Shown one piece after another: positions 15,204-23,305 of a stretch of 64,000 bases of DNA. The position numbers were made by a program, and so were the translations under genes. The DNA comes from Oscillospiraceae bacterium (GTDB lineage Bacteria > Bacillota > Clostridia > Oscillospirales > Oscillospiraceae). The notes under the pieces were generated by a model. It was given only the letters and a program-made list of their open reading frames with translations. It searched no databases and was not told the DNA's origin. Location of the stretch: assembly GCA_017416245.1 (NCBI GenBank), contig JAFQCX010000037.1, positions 1-64,000 on the forward strand, given 5' to 3'. Within the stretch, counting starts at the first letter, position 1. Every line of letters begins with the position of its first letter.

Positions 15204-16582
15204 AAACGTTTTCCTGCGAATATGATATCGCGGTGATCGGCGGAGGCCCTGCAGGCCTTGCCACAGCCATCACCGCCGCCCGGGAGGGCAAGAAGGTCCT
15301 TCTGGCGGATAAAAACGGTTTCCTGGGAGGAAACCTGACCATCGGTCTGCCCCTGCTGGGCTTTTTGGATGAGCACGGAAATCAGTGCATTTCCGGCTTT
15401 GCAGAGGAGTTTGTGCAGCGGCTGCAGGCCCGGGGCGCTGCTTACGGCATCCGCCCCTGTCCCAAGCACAATTCCGTTACCAATGTGGATGCAGAGGCGG
15501 TGAAGATCCTGGCCTTTGAGATGTGCCGGGAGGCGGGAGTCCAGGTGCTGCTGCACGTGGAGGCCATCGATGCTGCCGTGGAGGGAGAAATGGTGAAAAC
15601 CGTCACCCTTTACGGCAAGTGCAATCGGATCACCGTGAAGGCAGAGCTGTTTGTGGATTGCACCGGCGACGGGGATGTGGCTTGCCTTGCCGGCTGCTCC
15701 TACGAAACAGGCCGTGGCGAAGAACAGGAAATGATGCCGCCCACGGTGATGTGCACCATTGAGAATGTAAACGATCAGGCGCTATTAGACTATGTGGCGG
15801 AGCATCCCGATGAGATGAAGCCTATGAGTGCCACCATCGAAACCAAGCCCGGCTATGACGCGGCCTATTTTAAGGCCGATCCCAACTACGTGTTTGTGGG
15901 TATGACCCAGCTGTGGTCCAGGCTGAAGGCAGAGGGCATTTGCCCTGTGGAACGGGGCAATATGATCGTCATCAACGGTCTGCACAAGGGGCAGATGTAC
16001 GTCAACACCACCCGGCTGCTGGATGTGGACGGCACAGATGTATTCGATCTGACCCGCGGGGAGATGGAAGGTCACCTGCAGCTGCATAAGCTGATCGAAA
16101 CCTTCCGCAAGTTTGTCCCCGGCTTTGAAAACTGTTACATCTCCTCCATTGCCCCCAACATCGGCATTCGGGAGACCCGACGAATGAAGGGCCTGGAGTG
16201 CGTGACCTTAGAGCAGGCGCTGGAGGGTGCAGTGCCCCACAGCAGCATTTGCCTGTCCGGCTATACCATCGATATCCACTATAACAATGAACGGGGCACC
16301 CTGTTCAAGAAGCTGGAAAGACCCTTCGGCGTTCCCTATGGCTGCCTGGTCAGCCCGGAACGACCCAATTTGATGTTTGCCGGCCGGTGCATCAGCGTGG
16401 ACGATCACGTGGTAGGCTCTACCCGCGTGATGCCCTGCTGTATGGCTATGGGACAGGCTGCCGGTCTGGCGGCTGCCATGGCGGTAACGGAAAAGGTGCT
16501 TCCCGGGCAGGTGGATGTAACCAGGCTCCGCCGCGCGCTGAAGACCCAGGGCGCCATTTTATCTATGGAGGAGAAACAATGA
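15200..16582 (+). CDS. FAD-dependent oxidoreductase (FAD_oxidored family)
   Basis: A 460-residue flavoprotein. The dinucleotide fold opens with IAVIGGGPAGLATA (about 9-22) and ends the second strand with LLADKNGFLGGNLT. The late FAD contact is MFAGRCISVDDHVVGSTR. This PF12831-type family occurs often in sugar-degradation operons of gut and soil bacteria, and few members have a known substrate. The start at 15200 overlaps the previous stop (ATGA) and its stop overlaps the next start (ATGA), so expression is coupled. It probably oxidises a sugar carbon to a keto group, which the adjacent isomerase could then use. Confidence 0.82.
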   Translation: MKTFSCEYDIAVIGGGPAGLATAITAAREGKKVLLADKNGFLGGNLTIGLPLLGFLDEHGNQCISGFAEEFVQRLQARGAAYGIRPCPKHNSVTNVDAEAVKILAFEMCREAGVQVLLHVEAIDAAVEGEMVKTVTLYGKCNRITVKAELFVDCTGDGDVACLAGCSYETGRGEEQEMMPPTVMCTIENVNDQALLDYVAEHPDEMKPMSATIETKPGYDAAYFKADPNYVFVGMTQLWSRLKAEGICPVERGNMIVINGLHKGQMYVNTTRLLDVDGTDVFDLTRGEMEGHLQLHKLIETFRKFVPGFENCYISSIAPNIGIRETRRMKGLECVTLEQALEGAVPHSSICLSGYTIDIHYNNERGTLFKKLERPFGVPYGCLVSPERPNLMFAGRCISVDDHVVGSTRVMPCCMAMGQAAGLAAAMAVTEKVLPGQVDVTRLRRALKTQGAILSMEEKQ

Positions 16583-17460
16583 AAATTGCGACAATGACCA
16601 CCTTGTGCTATTCCGCCCGGGACAAGGAGGAAAAAACCAGCGCATTGGAGGCTGTCCGCCGGTTGCACGCGGCAGGCTTTACCTATATTGATCTGAATTT
16701 GTGCGGTATGGTGCAGGGGCATCAGTGCAGCTTCGTGCAGGACGATTGGAAGTCCGAGGTGCAGGAGCTGGCCAAAGAGGTGAAGCGGCTGGGTGTGACT
16801 CTCCACCAGGCTCATCTTCCTTACTATCACATCAGCTATATCTACGATGAGGAAAACCGGGAATTCAATGCCCTGTTCGACAAAATGATGCGGCGGGCCA
16901 TTGAGCTTTGCGGTATGCTGGAGATCCCCTGTGCGGTGGTACATAATTACGATCTGCCTGAGGGCGACCAAAAGGCGCACATTGAGGAGAATCTGAAGCG
17001 CTTTGGGGAATATGTGGAGCTGGCCAACCAAAGGGGGATCCGCATTGCCTTTGAAAATATGCGAAATCCCAAGAGGTTTTGCAGCAAAACAGAGGATCTG
17101 ATTGCGCTGACAGAGGCATTTGCTCCCAAAAACGTGGGCATTTGCTGGGATTTTGGTCACGGACAGATCAACTATCAAGAGGATCACGCCAAGGCGATCG
17201 CTCAGCTGAAGGATCGGATCTGCGCCGTGCATATCCACGATAACAACGGCAAAAACGATCAGCACCATCCTCCGTTTATCGGTACGGTGGCGTGGGAAGA
17301 GGTGCTGCCTGCCCTGCGCCGGGCAAATTATAGGGGCTGTCTGAACTATGAGATCGGCGTCAATAAAACCGTGCCCGATTTGCTGCGGGATGAAATGATA
17401 AGGTACTGCTTCAAGGCAGGAGAATACCTGGTGAAAATGTTCGAGGGTACAGCCCAATGA
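16579..17460 (+). CDS. sugar phosphate isomerase/epimerase (TIM barrel)
   Basis: A 293-residue xylose-isomerase-like TIM-barrel protein. Metal-ligand strands are visible: RIAFENM (glutamate), GICWDFGHG (aspartate and histidine), AVHIHDNNG (histidine, aspartate), and a final LNYEIG glutamate. This matches the E-D-H-E layout of D-tagatose-3-epimerase-like and inosose-isomerase-like enzymes. ATGA overlaps on both sides link it to the FAD oxidoreductase and the histidine phosphatase. The substrate is unknown; it is only distantly similar to the other family member at 2346. Confidence 0.85.
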   Translation: MKIATMTTLCYSARDKEEKTSALEAVRRLHAAGFTYIDLNLCGMVQGHQCSFVQDDWKSEVQELAKEVKRLGVTLHQAHLPYYHISYIYDEENREFNALFDKMMRRAIELCGMLEIPCAVVHNYDLPEGDQKAHIEENLKRFGEYVELANQRGIRIAFENMRNPKRFCSKTEDLIALTEAFAPKNVGICWDFGHGQINYQEDHAKAIAQLKDRICAVHIHDNNGKNDQHHPPFIGTVAWEEVLPALRRANYRGCLNYEIGVNKTVPDLLRDEMIRYCFKAGEYLVKMFEGTAQ

Positions 17461-18041
17461 AGATGTATATGATTCGCCACGGCGAAAGTATGGCCAATGC
17501 AGAGCATCTGCACGCAGGCTGGTCACAAACGCCCCTGTCCCCCAAAGGGGAGAAAGAAGCCCGGCGCCTGGCAGCGCTTTTGAAGGGCTATACCTTTAGC
17601 AAGGTATATTCCAGCGATCTGCTGCGGACGATGCAAACACAAGCGCTTGCCCTGCCCGATGCAGAAGCCACCGTGACCCCGCTTCTGAGAGAGATCGGTG
17701 TGGGTGATTTAGCAGGCAAACGGGCAGACGAGTGCCTGCAGCAGTATGGGGAGCGTTATCTGACGGACAAGGCAGCCCGGGATTTTCGGTTTTTCGGCGG
17801 TGAAAACCGGGAAATGCACGTTGCCCGGGTGAAGGAATTTATGGATACGGCGGCCTTACAGGAAACGGGAGAAATCGCGGTATTTTGCCACGAAGGCACC
17901 ATTCGCTGCGCTTTGGAATATGCCTGCGATGAGAAGGCTCGTACCCGACCCCTGGAAAACTGCGGAGTTTACCTGTTTGAATATACAAATTCCGTGTGGA
18001 CATTCAAAACCCAGATAGAAGAAAACAAGGAGGAAGCGTAA
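17457..18041 (+). CDS. histidine phosphatase family protein
   Basis: A 194-residue phosphoglycerate-mutase-fold phosphatase. The catalytic motif is RHGE at 7-10 with H8 as the phospho-acceptor, and the second active-site histidine is in FCHEGT. The protein is shorter than glycolytic mutases and lacks their insertion, so a phosphatase on a small sugar phosphate is more likely. The start overlaps the isomerase stop by ATGA. Confidence 0.85.
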   Translation: MKMYMIRHGESMANAEHLHAGWSQTPLSPKGEKEARRLAALLKGYTFSKVYSSDLLRTMQTQALALPDAEATVTPLLREIGVGDLAGKRADECLQQYGERYLTDKAARDFRFFGGENREMHVARVKEFMDTAALQETGEIAVFCHEGTIRCALEYACDEKARTRPLENCGVYLFEYTNSVWTFKTQIEENKEEA

Positions 18042-18042
18042 A

Positions 18043-18819
18043 ATGCTGAAAAAAGATCCCTGGCAGGGCTATATCAAGCCCGCAAAAATGGTAGGTAATT
18101 TATATTTTGTGGGCACGAAGCCTGCATCTACCCATATTATCGACACAGGCGACGGGCTGATTATGATCGACCCCGGCTATCAGGAGAGCCTGTATCTGGT
18201 GCTTCACAATATGTGGGAATTGGGTCTGGATCCCAAAAATATCCGCTATATTCTGCTGACCCACTGTCACCACGATCATACCGATGCCACCCAGGCGCTG
18301 GTGGCGCTGACGGGCGCAACTGTTTGCTTCCCGAAGGCAGACCTGCCCCTTCTGAACGGGGAGATCTATCACTACGATTTCAGACCCTTTAAGCCCGATG
18401 TTCTGCTGGAGGACGGCGACACCGTGACCTTAGGGAACACGCAGGTACGCTGCGTGGCTACCCCGGGTCACACCGACGGCACAATGTCCTATTTCTTCCC
18501 TGTGACGGACGGAGAAAAAACTTACCGGGCAGCCATGCACGGCGGTGTGGGAATGAATTCTATGATGTCGGATTTTCTGAAGGAAAGAGGTCTGTCTGCG
18601 GATTGCCGCCGCAAGTTCCTGGAGGGACTGGACAAGGTGGAAAACCAGCAGGTAGACATTACGGTAGGCAATCACGTGGGACAAAACGATACCGTAGGCA
18701 AATTAAGTCGCCTGGGAAAAGAGGAAGGCAATCCGTTTATCGACCCCACGGAATGGAAGCGCTTTATTGAAAAGTGCCGGGGCAATCTGGAAAAACTGAA
18801 TCGGGATGATCCGTGCTGA
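18043..18819 (+). CDS. metallo-beta-lactamase-fold hydrolase
   Basis: A 258-residue MBL-fold protein with the zinc motif HCHHDHTD, a downstream GHTDGT histidine and NHVGQND near the C terminus. The fold covers lactonases, thioesterases and phosphodiesterases. In a pathway with a dehydrogenase and an aldolase, a lactonase that opens a sugar lactone is attractive but is not shown by the sequence. It begins two bases after the preceding stop. Confidence 0.8.
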   Translation: MLKKDPWQGYIKPAKMVGNLYFVGTKPASTHIIDTGDGLIMIDPGYQESLYLVLHNMWELGLDPKNIRYILLTHCHHDHTDATQALVALTGATVCFPKADLPLLNGEIYHYDFRPFKPDVLLEDGDTVTLGNTQVRCVATPGHTDGTMSYFFPVTDGEKTYRAAMHGGVGMNSMMSDFLKERGLSADCRRKFLEGLDKVENQQVDITVGNHVGQNDTVGKLSRLGKEEGNPFIDPTEWKRFIEKCRGNLEKLNRDDPC

Positions 18820-18842
18820 CAGGATACGAGAGGGAACAAAAA

Positions 18843-19868
18843 ATGAAGCTAACCTTTGAACAGATCAAGAGCATTACCACAGGCGCTGTGTGCGTTGAAA
18901 AGGAAAACGGTAAAATCAGGTTTTGCCGTTTTACAGAACAGCAGGAGATCTTATACGGCAAGGGCGGTAAGACCTTTAATGTAAGATGCGCTGCCTCTGC
19001 GGGCATTCGATTCCGATTCCAAACAAACAGCCAAACGCTAAAATTGAAATTTGAAATACAGAAAGGCTCCTCCCGGCGGTATTATTCCTTCGACGTTTTT
19101 GTAGACGGCAAGGCAGCAGGGTATATGGATAATTTTTCAGGTGTTCAGCTGCCCAGGAATTATACGGGTGTTGAACTGCCGCTGGGTAACGCGGAAAAGG
19201 AATTTGCTTTGGGCAAGGGTGACAAGGAAGTGTGCGTATACTTTCCCTGGTCTGTCTGCCCCTTGCTGGAAGAGCTTTCCTTAGAGGACGGCGCGTATGT
19301 CATACCCGTAAAACCCGCCAAAAAATTGCTTGCCTTTGGCGATTCCATTACCCAGGGCTATGATGCCCTTCGCGCCTCTATGCGCTATACCTCTCTGCTG
19401 GCAGACAAGCTACAGGCAGAGGAGTTCAATAAGGGCATCGGCGGCGAGGTGTTCTTTCCTGCCCTGGCCCAGACCAAGGATGATATTGCCCCCGATTACA
19501 TTACGGTAGCATACGGAACCAACGATTGGAGCAAGGAAACCGAGGAGGATTTCAAGGCGCGGTGCAGAGAATTCTATGTGGCGCTGAGCAACCATTATCC
19601 CCAGGCGAAGATCTTTGCGATCACGCCCATTTGGCGGAAGGACTATCAGGGGGAGAGAGCCTTTGGCCCCTTTGAACTGGTGGAACGAGATATTCGGGAG
19701 GCAGTTGCAGACCTTCCCAATGTAAGGGTGATCAAGGGCTTTGACCTTGTTCCCAAGGACGAAAGCTATTTTTCCGACCTGAGATTGCACCCCAACGACG
19801 AGGGCTTTGCCCACTACGCAGAAAACCTGTATAACGAGATAGCAAAAGAACAAAAAAGTAACGCGTGA
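18843..19868 (+). CDS. SGNH/GDSL-family hydrolase
   Basis: A 341-residue esterase-like protein. About 130 N-terminal residues form a beta-rich domain of the kind seen in carbohydrate esterases, followed by an SGNH core with LLAFGDSITQGYD (nucleophile serine), VAYGTNDWS (block III) and LHPNDEGFAHYA (block V histidine). The likely role is removing acetyl or other acyl groups from a sugar. No signal peptide is seen. I start at the ATG at 18843 behind GAGAGGGA; a GTG 30 bases upstream lacks a site. It is the last gene of the operon. Confidence 0.85.
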   Translation: MKLTFEQIKSITTGAVCVEKENGKIRFCRFTEQQEILYGKGGKTFNVRCAASAGIRFRFQTNSQTLKLKFEIQKGSSRRYYSFDVFVDGKAAGYMDNFSGVQLPRNYTGVELPLGNAEKEFALGKGDKEVCVYFPWSVCPLLEELSLEDGAYVIPVKPAKKLLAFGDSITQGYDALRASMRYTSLLADKLQAEEFNKGIGGEVFFPALAQTKDDIAPDYITVAYGTNDWSKETEEDFKARCREFYVALSNHYPQAKIFAITPIWRKDYQGERAFGPFELVERDIREAVADLPNVRVIKGFDLVPKDESYFSDLRLHPNDEGFAHYAENLYNEIAKEQKSNA

Positions 19869-19885
19869 TCGTGTTGCATAATCAT

Positions 19886-19936
19886 AACCACCGGCCGTGT
19901 GCATTTGTCAAGGAAAAGTAGACACTGCCGGTGGTT
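19886..19936 (+). terminator. weaker terminator of the eight-gene operon
   Basis: AACCACCGGC and GCCGGTGGTT (19886-19895, 19927-19936) pair around a 31-base loop and are followed by TTCTTTAT. The long loop makes it weaker than the palindrome that follows. Confidence 0.5.
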
Positions 19937-19951
19937 TTCTTTATACGAATA

Positions 19952-19979
19952 AAATCCCCCTCCGATCGGAGGGGGATTT
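19952..19979. terminator. bidirectional terminator between convergent genes
   Basis: A perfect 28-bp palindrome, AAATCCCCCTCCGA plus its reverse complement, between the plus-strand operon and the minus-strand surface protein gene. A/T runs on each side suit termination in both directions. Confidence 0.75.
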
Positions 19980-20020
19980 CACATTATAAAGCTTTGCGCT
20001 GTCGGTGGTTGACTTTTTAA

Positions 20021-22957
20021 TCAAGAATCAGATTGCTCGACAGGCTTATCTTCAACTTCAGCAGGCTTACCTTCAGGCTCGGCCTTATCCTCGGGTTCTG
20101 CTACAGCTGCTGTCTGCTTTTTCTTTATGCGGATAAACACCACAGCTGCAGCGCCGGCAGCTGCCAAAAGCACCGCGCCTGCGATCATGGTGATCAGCCT
20201 CCCGGATTTTCCCTTGTCAGACTTGGTGTCGGAGGGATCGTTTATTTCGCCACTGGTTTCTGTCTGGCTGCTGTCCGGCAGGGTGGTGTTGGGAATGCCG
20301 GTAGCATCACCGGGCTCCGTCTGACTGCTGTCCGGCAGGGTGGTGTTGGGAACGCCTGTATCACCACCGGGCTTCGGCTTACTGCTGTCCGGCAGGGTGG
20401 TGTTGGGAACGCCTATATCATCACCGGTATCACTGGGTTCCGGCTTGCTGTCATTACGCAGGTATACCCGGACAGATTGACCGTTCTTCACTTCAACAAT
20501 ACCCGTTTCCACGGCGTCGGTATTGGGCGCCATCTTGACTTGTCGGATCACCTTCTCCTCTGTCAGCCGGCTGCCGTTGTAGTAGGCCGCAACCACGGAA
20601 TAGACCTTTTCGTAGGCAGTTCCGTTCAGCCAGGACAGGCGGTAAGCAGTGTTGGCAGCCCTTGCCTTGTCCGGCTCCGTCACACGTATGCCGGTCTTCT
20701 CATCGTAGAGCATAAAGTCAGCAGCAACGCCGGAGGCATACAGCTTGTAGTCATCTACATAAACGGTGCCGTTTACACTGGTGAAGCTAAAGCCCATAGA
20801 GTGCAGCGGCAGTGTCACATTCGCAGCAACGGAAACATCCTTAACGGTAGCCAGTTTCTTTCCGGCAGCATCACAAATCGTGTAGTCGCAGGTATATGCG
20901 CCGGCGGTGCTGAAGTTCATAGTTCTCTTGAAGGTGAACTTGCCGCCTGCAGAAACATCCACACCGGCCATTTCCTCATAGGTATTGGCGTTGGAACAGC
21001 TCACCTTGCCCCCGGCAATTCGGAAGCCGCCGTCAACCGTCTGGCCCTTGTCATTTTCCAGATACAGCAGTATGATCTTTCCTGCGCCCATATTGGCAGG
21101 GAGTGTAACCGTTACCTCCCAGGTCTGTTTCTTTGCGTATGTATCGCCGGCTGTGATATTTTTCAGCACCTTGTCATTCTGCAGCTGCACATTGCCGGTC
21201 AATGCCAGGATCTTATTGCCTGCATTGCTTTTATCCTCTTCAACAACAGCCTTTGCGCCTGTAGAAGTATAGATCCTCCAGCTGGTGGGGACTTTTACAT
21301 TGTTATTGCTGTACGTCATACCGGTTGGGTAGCCGTTGAAGTTCTCTCCAAACGCGGGGAACTGGCTGTAACGGTTGGTATCGGAGGTGATAACGGGTGT
21401 CACGTTGGCAGCAGTTTCGATCCAGTAACCGCAGGTGCCGATATGGCTGATTTTGCTGTCCTCTATGATCTTGCCGCCGGGGAAGGTAATGGTCTGACCA
21501 TTGATCCTGAACGTAGGATCCTTGCCCTTGACCTTGAAGTCTTCACGGGTTGTAATGGCGGTATCGGGGGTCAGACGCCAGATATTCCGGCCACCTGCAT
21601 ACATACCGGACAGAACAAAACTGCTGTTCCAGGTTTTGGGTACAGCGAGCGCCTTCCGGTCAGCATAGCCTGCCACACGGGTCAGTTCACTCATCAGCTG
21701 GGAAACCACCCGGATGACATCATCATAATCATAAGGTTCGCCCTCAATGGTCGTATCCCGGGGACCTACAATATAGCCCAGGAACACCTCAGGATTCAGC
21801 ATACCGATATGCAGTATGGTCTCAGAGTAGTACGCTGTGTTGCGGGTGCCGTTTGTGGGTCTGTTTTTGTGCTGGTAGTTAAAGCCGGTAGCAAATGCGC
21901 TGATCCGCTTATTATCCGAGGAATCGTACATACCCTTAAACCGATTGATTTCATACAGAAAACTGTTAAATACGGAATCTTCATAGTACGCGCCGTTGTA
22001 GGCGGTGGGTCCGCTGAAGCGGTCCATATTGTAGGCAGGTTGTCTTACATAGTATTCTTCACTTGCGGTGGTACCTGCAGCAACAGTATTGCCGCCCTCA
22101 GCATCGACGCTTACATTCCATGCTTTACTTGCGGAGAAGCCATAATTGGTAACCATAATATTAGGGAAATACTTAAGAGCAGGCGCAACGGCCTGTTCCA
22201 TATAAGCGACCTGGCGGCCACGCATAACGGCATTCCAAATTGCCGCATCTGCGCTGGCAGAATCGTTGATGTTAAAGATTTCGGATTTGTTTCCGCTGCC
22301 CTGGATAAAATGAAAACCGCGCTCCTCCAGCAAAGGACGGACAGCCGTTGCATACAGAGGGTGCTCAACGATCTCCTTATAGATCGCCGGGTTGGCAGGA
22401 ATGTCGATATTATTGACCGTAGCGCCGGTTTTGTAGATCTTTTTCAGATAATGGGCGTGGGTGTAGTTATACTCCACGTCCAGCAGGATACCATCCAGCT
22501 GGCCGCCGATTGCCTTGAATTCCTTGAAGAATGCTTCTGCCCACTGAACATACAAAGCTACGCCCTTATCCATATAGATCATCGCCTCAGGCAGCACATT
22601 GGCATCAATGGTCTTATAAAGCATAATGTAGCGCGTGCCCACGGGACGGTCAGCAAAGATCTCCTTCAATGTCTGCGCCATAGAAGGAATGTCCCTGACG
22701 ACTTTGTTTGCGCTATAGCCCGTATTCACATTTATATAAATAGGAAGCTCGCCCGATCCGCTGTACTTGCTTGCGGAGAAAGTAACTCTCGAATATACAT
22801 ACGGATCATCGAATTTGTAGGCGCCTGTCTCGAGTTCTCCCATATTATTCACGAAGTAGAACGGTTTCGTATCCATTCCGGCGCCACCGGCAAAGTTTAC
22901 CAATCCCATAGGAATCAGCATTGCCAGAAGCAGGACAATCGCGATGGCCTTTTTCAT
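20021..22957 (-). CDS. large membrane-anchored surface protein with putative TIM-barrel hydrolase domain
   Basis: A 978-residue exported protein. I start at the ATG at 22957 because AAAGGA precedes it and a clean signal peptide follows (KK, then a hydrophobic run to about residue 22, cut near GGAGM). Residues ~70-450 look like an alpha/beta barrel; D155, D160 and E162 in LDGILLDVEYNY sit at a strand end like glycosidase acids. A beta-sandwich with FTSVNGTVYVDDYKLY follows (~570-770). Near the C terminus are three 19-residue repeats (GVPNTTLPDSS core), one membrane helix (~918-941), RIKKK, and an acidic Pro/Glu tail facing the cytoplasm. There is no LPXTG. It is probably a surface glycan-handling protein; I do not recognise a named family. 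Confidence 0.8.
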   Translation of the reverse strand: MKKAIAIVLLLAMLIPMGLVNFAGGAGMDTKPFYFVNNMGELETGAYKFDDPYVYSRVTFSASKYSGSGELPIYINVNTGYSANKVVRDIPSMAQTLKEIFADRPVGTRYIMLYKTIDANVLPEAMIYMDKGVALYVQWAEAFFKEFKAIGGQLDGILLDVEYNYTHAHYLKKIYKTGATVNNIDIPANPAIYKEIVEHPLYATAVRPLLEERGFHFIQGSGNKSEIFNINDSASADAAIWNAVMRGRQVAYMEQAVAPALKYFPNIMVTNYGFSASKAWNVSVDAEGGNTVAAGTTASEEYYVRQPAYNMDRFSGPTAYNGAYYEDSVFNSFLYEINRFKGMYDSSDNKRISAFATGFNYQHKNRPTNGTRNTAYYSETILHIGMLNPEVFLGYIVGPRDTTIEGEPYDYDDVIRVVSQLMSELTRVAGYADRKALAVPKTWNSSFVLSGMYAGGRNIWRLTPDTAITTREDFKVKGKDPTFRINGQTITFPGGKIIEDSKISHIGTCGYWIETAANVTPVITSDTNRYSQFPAFGENFNGYPTGMTYSNNNVKVPTSWRIYTSTGAKAVVEEDKSNAGNKILALTGNVQLQNDKVLKNITAGDTYAKKQTWEVTVTLPANMGAGKIILLYLENDKGQTVDGGFRIAGGKVSCSNANTYEEMAGVDVSAGGKFTFKRTMNFSTAGAYTCDYTICDAAGKKLATVKDVSVAANVTLPLHSMGFSFTSVNGTVYVDDYKLYASGVAADFMLYDEKTGIRVTEPDKARAANTAYRLSWLNGTAYEKVYSVVAAYYNGSRLTEEKVIRQVKMAPNTDAVETGIVEVKNGQSVRVYLRNDSKPEPSDTGDDIGVPNTTLPDSSKPKPGGDTGVPNTTLPDSSQTEPGDATGIPNTTLPDSSQTETSGEINDPSDTKSDKGKSGRLITMIAGAVLLAAAGAAAVVFIRIKKKQTAAVAEPEDKAEPEGKPAEVEDKPVEQSDS
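20268..20438 (-). repeat. three 57-bp tandem repeats inside the surface protein gene
   Basis: The segment CTGCTGTCCGGCAGGG recurs at 20268, 20325 and 20382, giving a 57-bp period and a 19-residue unit (VPNTTLPDSS core with variable PKPG/TEPG ends). The repeats form the stalk between the folded domains and the membrane helix. Frame is kept, so copy number could vary without breaking the protein. Confidence 0.9.
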
Positions 22958-23012
22958 ATATGCGTTCCTTTCTGTAAGATTTTTTGGTAAAGTCTTGCAT
23001 ATAGATGTTTGA

Positions 23013-23041
23013 ATTATACCAAAAGTGGCCATAAAAAGCAA
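23013..23041 (-). promoter_or_regulatory. promoter of the surface protein gene
   Basis: Minus-strand TTGCTT (23036-23041) and TATAAT (23013-23018), 17 bp apart, about 55 bp upstream of the ATG. Confidence 0.75.
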
Positions 23042-23112
23042 CTTTCTTCCAGAATTTCTATGTTTTTATACCGTTTCTGTTTGGCAGAGAGGCATCGAAT
23101 GGGAATAACAGC

Positions 23113-23144
23113 TTTTAAGCGCCGTATTGCTGCGGCGCTTAAAA
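23113..23144. terminator. terminator-like hairpin in the divergent region
   Basis: TTTTAAGCGCC and GGCGCTTAAAA pair over 11 bp (23113-23123, 23134-23144) around a ten-base loop. No gene ends here, so it may insulate the divergent promoters or be the remnant of a lost gene. Confidence 0.55.
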
Positions 23145-23159
23145 AATTGGCGCAGGTAG

Positions 23160-23187
23160 TTGCATTTTTTTACAAAAGTGCTATAAT
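23160..23187 (+). promoter_or_regulatory. promoter of the antiporter gene
   Basis: TTGCAT (23160-23165) and TATAAT (23182-23187) with a 16-bp spacer, followed by a leader of about 110 bases. Confidence 0.7.
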
Positions 23188-23305
23188 GCAACGTTGGAAA
23201 AACGGAGCGCAACCATAAAGATTCTTCTGAGAGCATTTTAATACCCTCACTTCACATCTGAATGATTAAACTCTGAAAAAAGATTTTGAAAGAAGGCGTA
23301 TTGTT

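Larger units (their letters stand above)
22958..23305. other. 348-bp divergent control region
   Basis: Between the surface protein and the antiporter lie the two divergent promoters (23013-23041 minus, 23160-23187 plus), a lone CATCGAATGGGAATA element at 23094 that resembles the ends of the dispersed repeats, and a hairpin at 23113-23144. No gene is seen. Confidence 0.7.

Noticed and set aside
20268..20438. CRISPR array
   Set aside because: Three 57-bp units without spacers, in frame inside a coding sequence; it is a protein repeat.
20033..22990. 985-codon open frame on the plus strand
   Set aside because: Antisense to the surface protein gene, rich in Cys/His/Gly as typical for shadow frames. 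No ribosome site or domain; the minus-strand protein has a signal peptide and a membrane helix.
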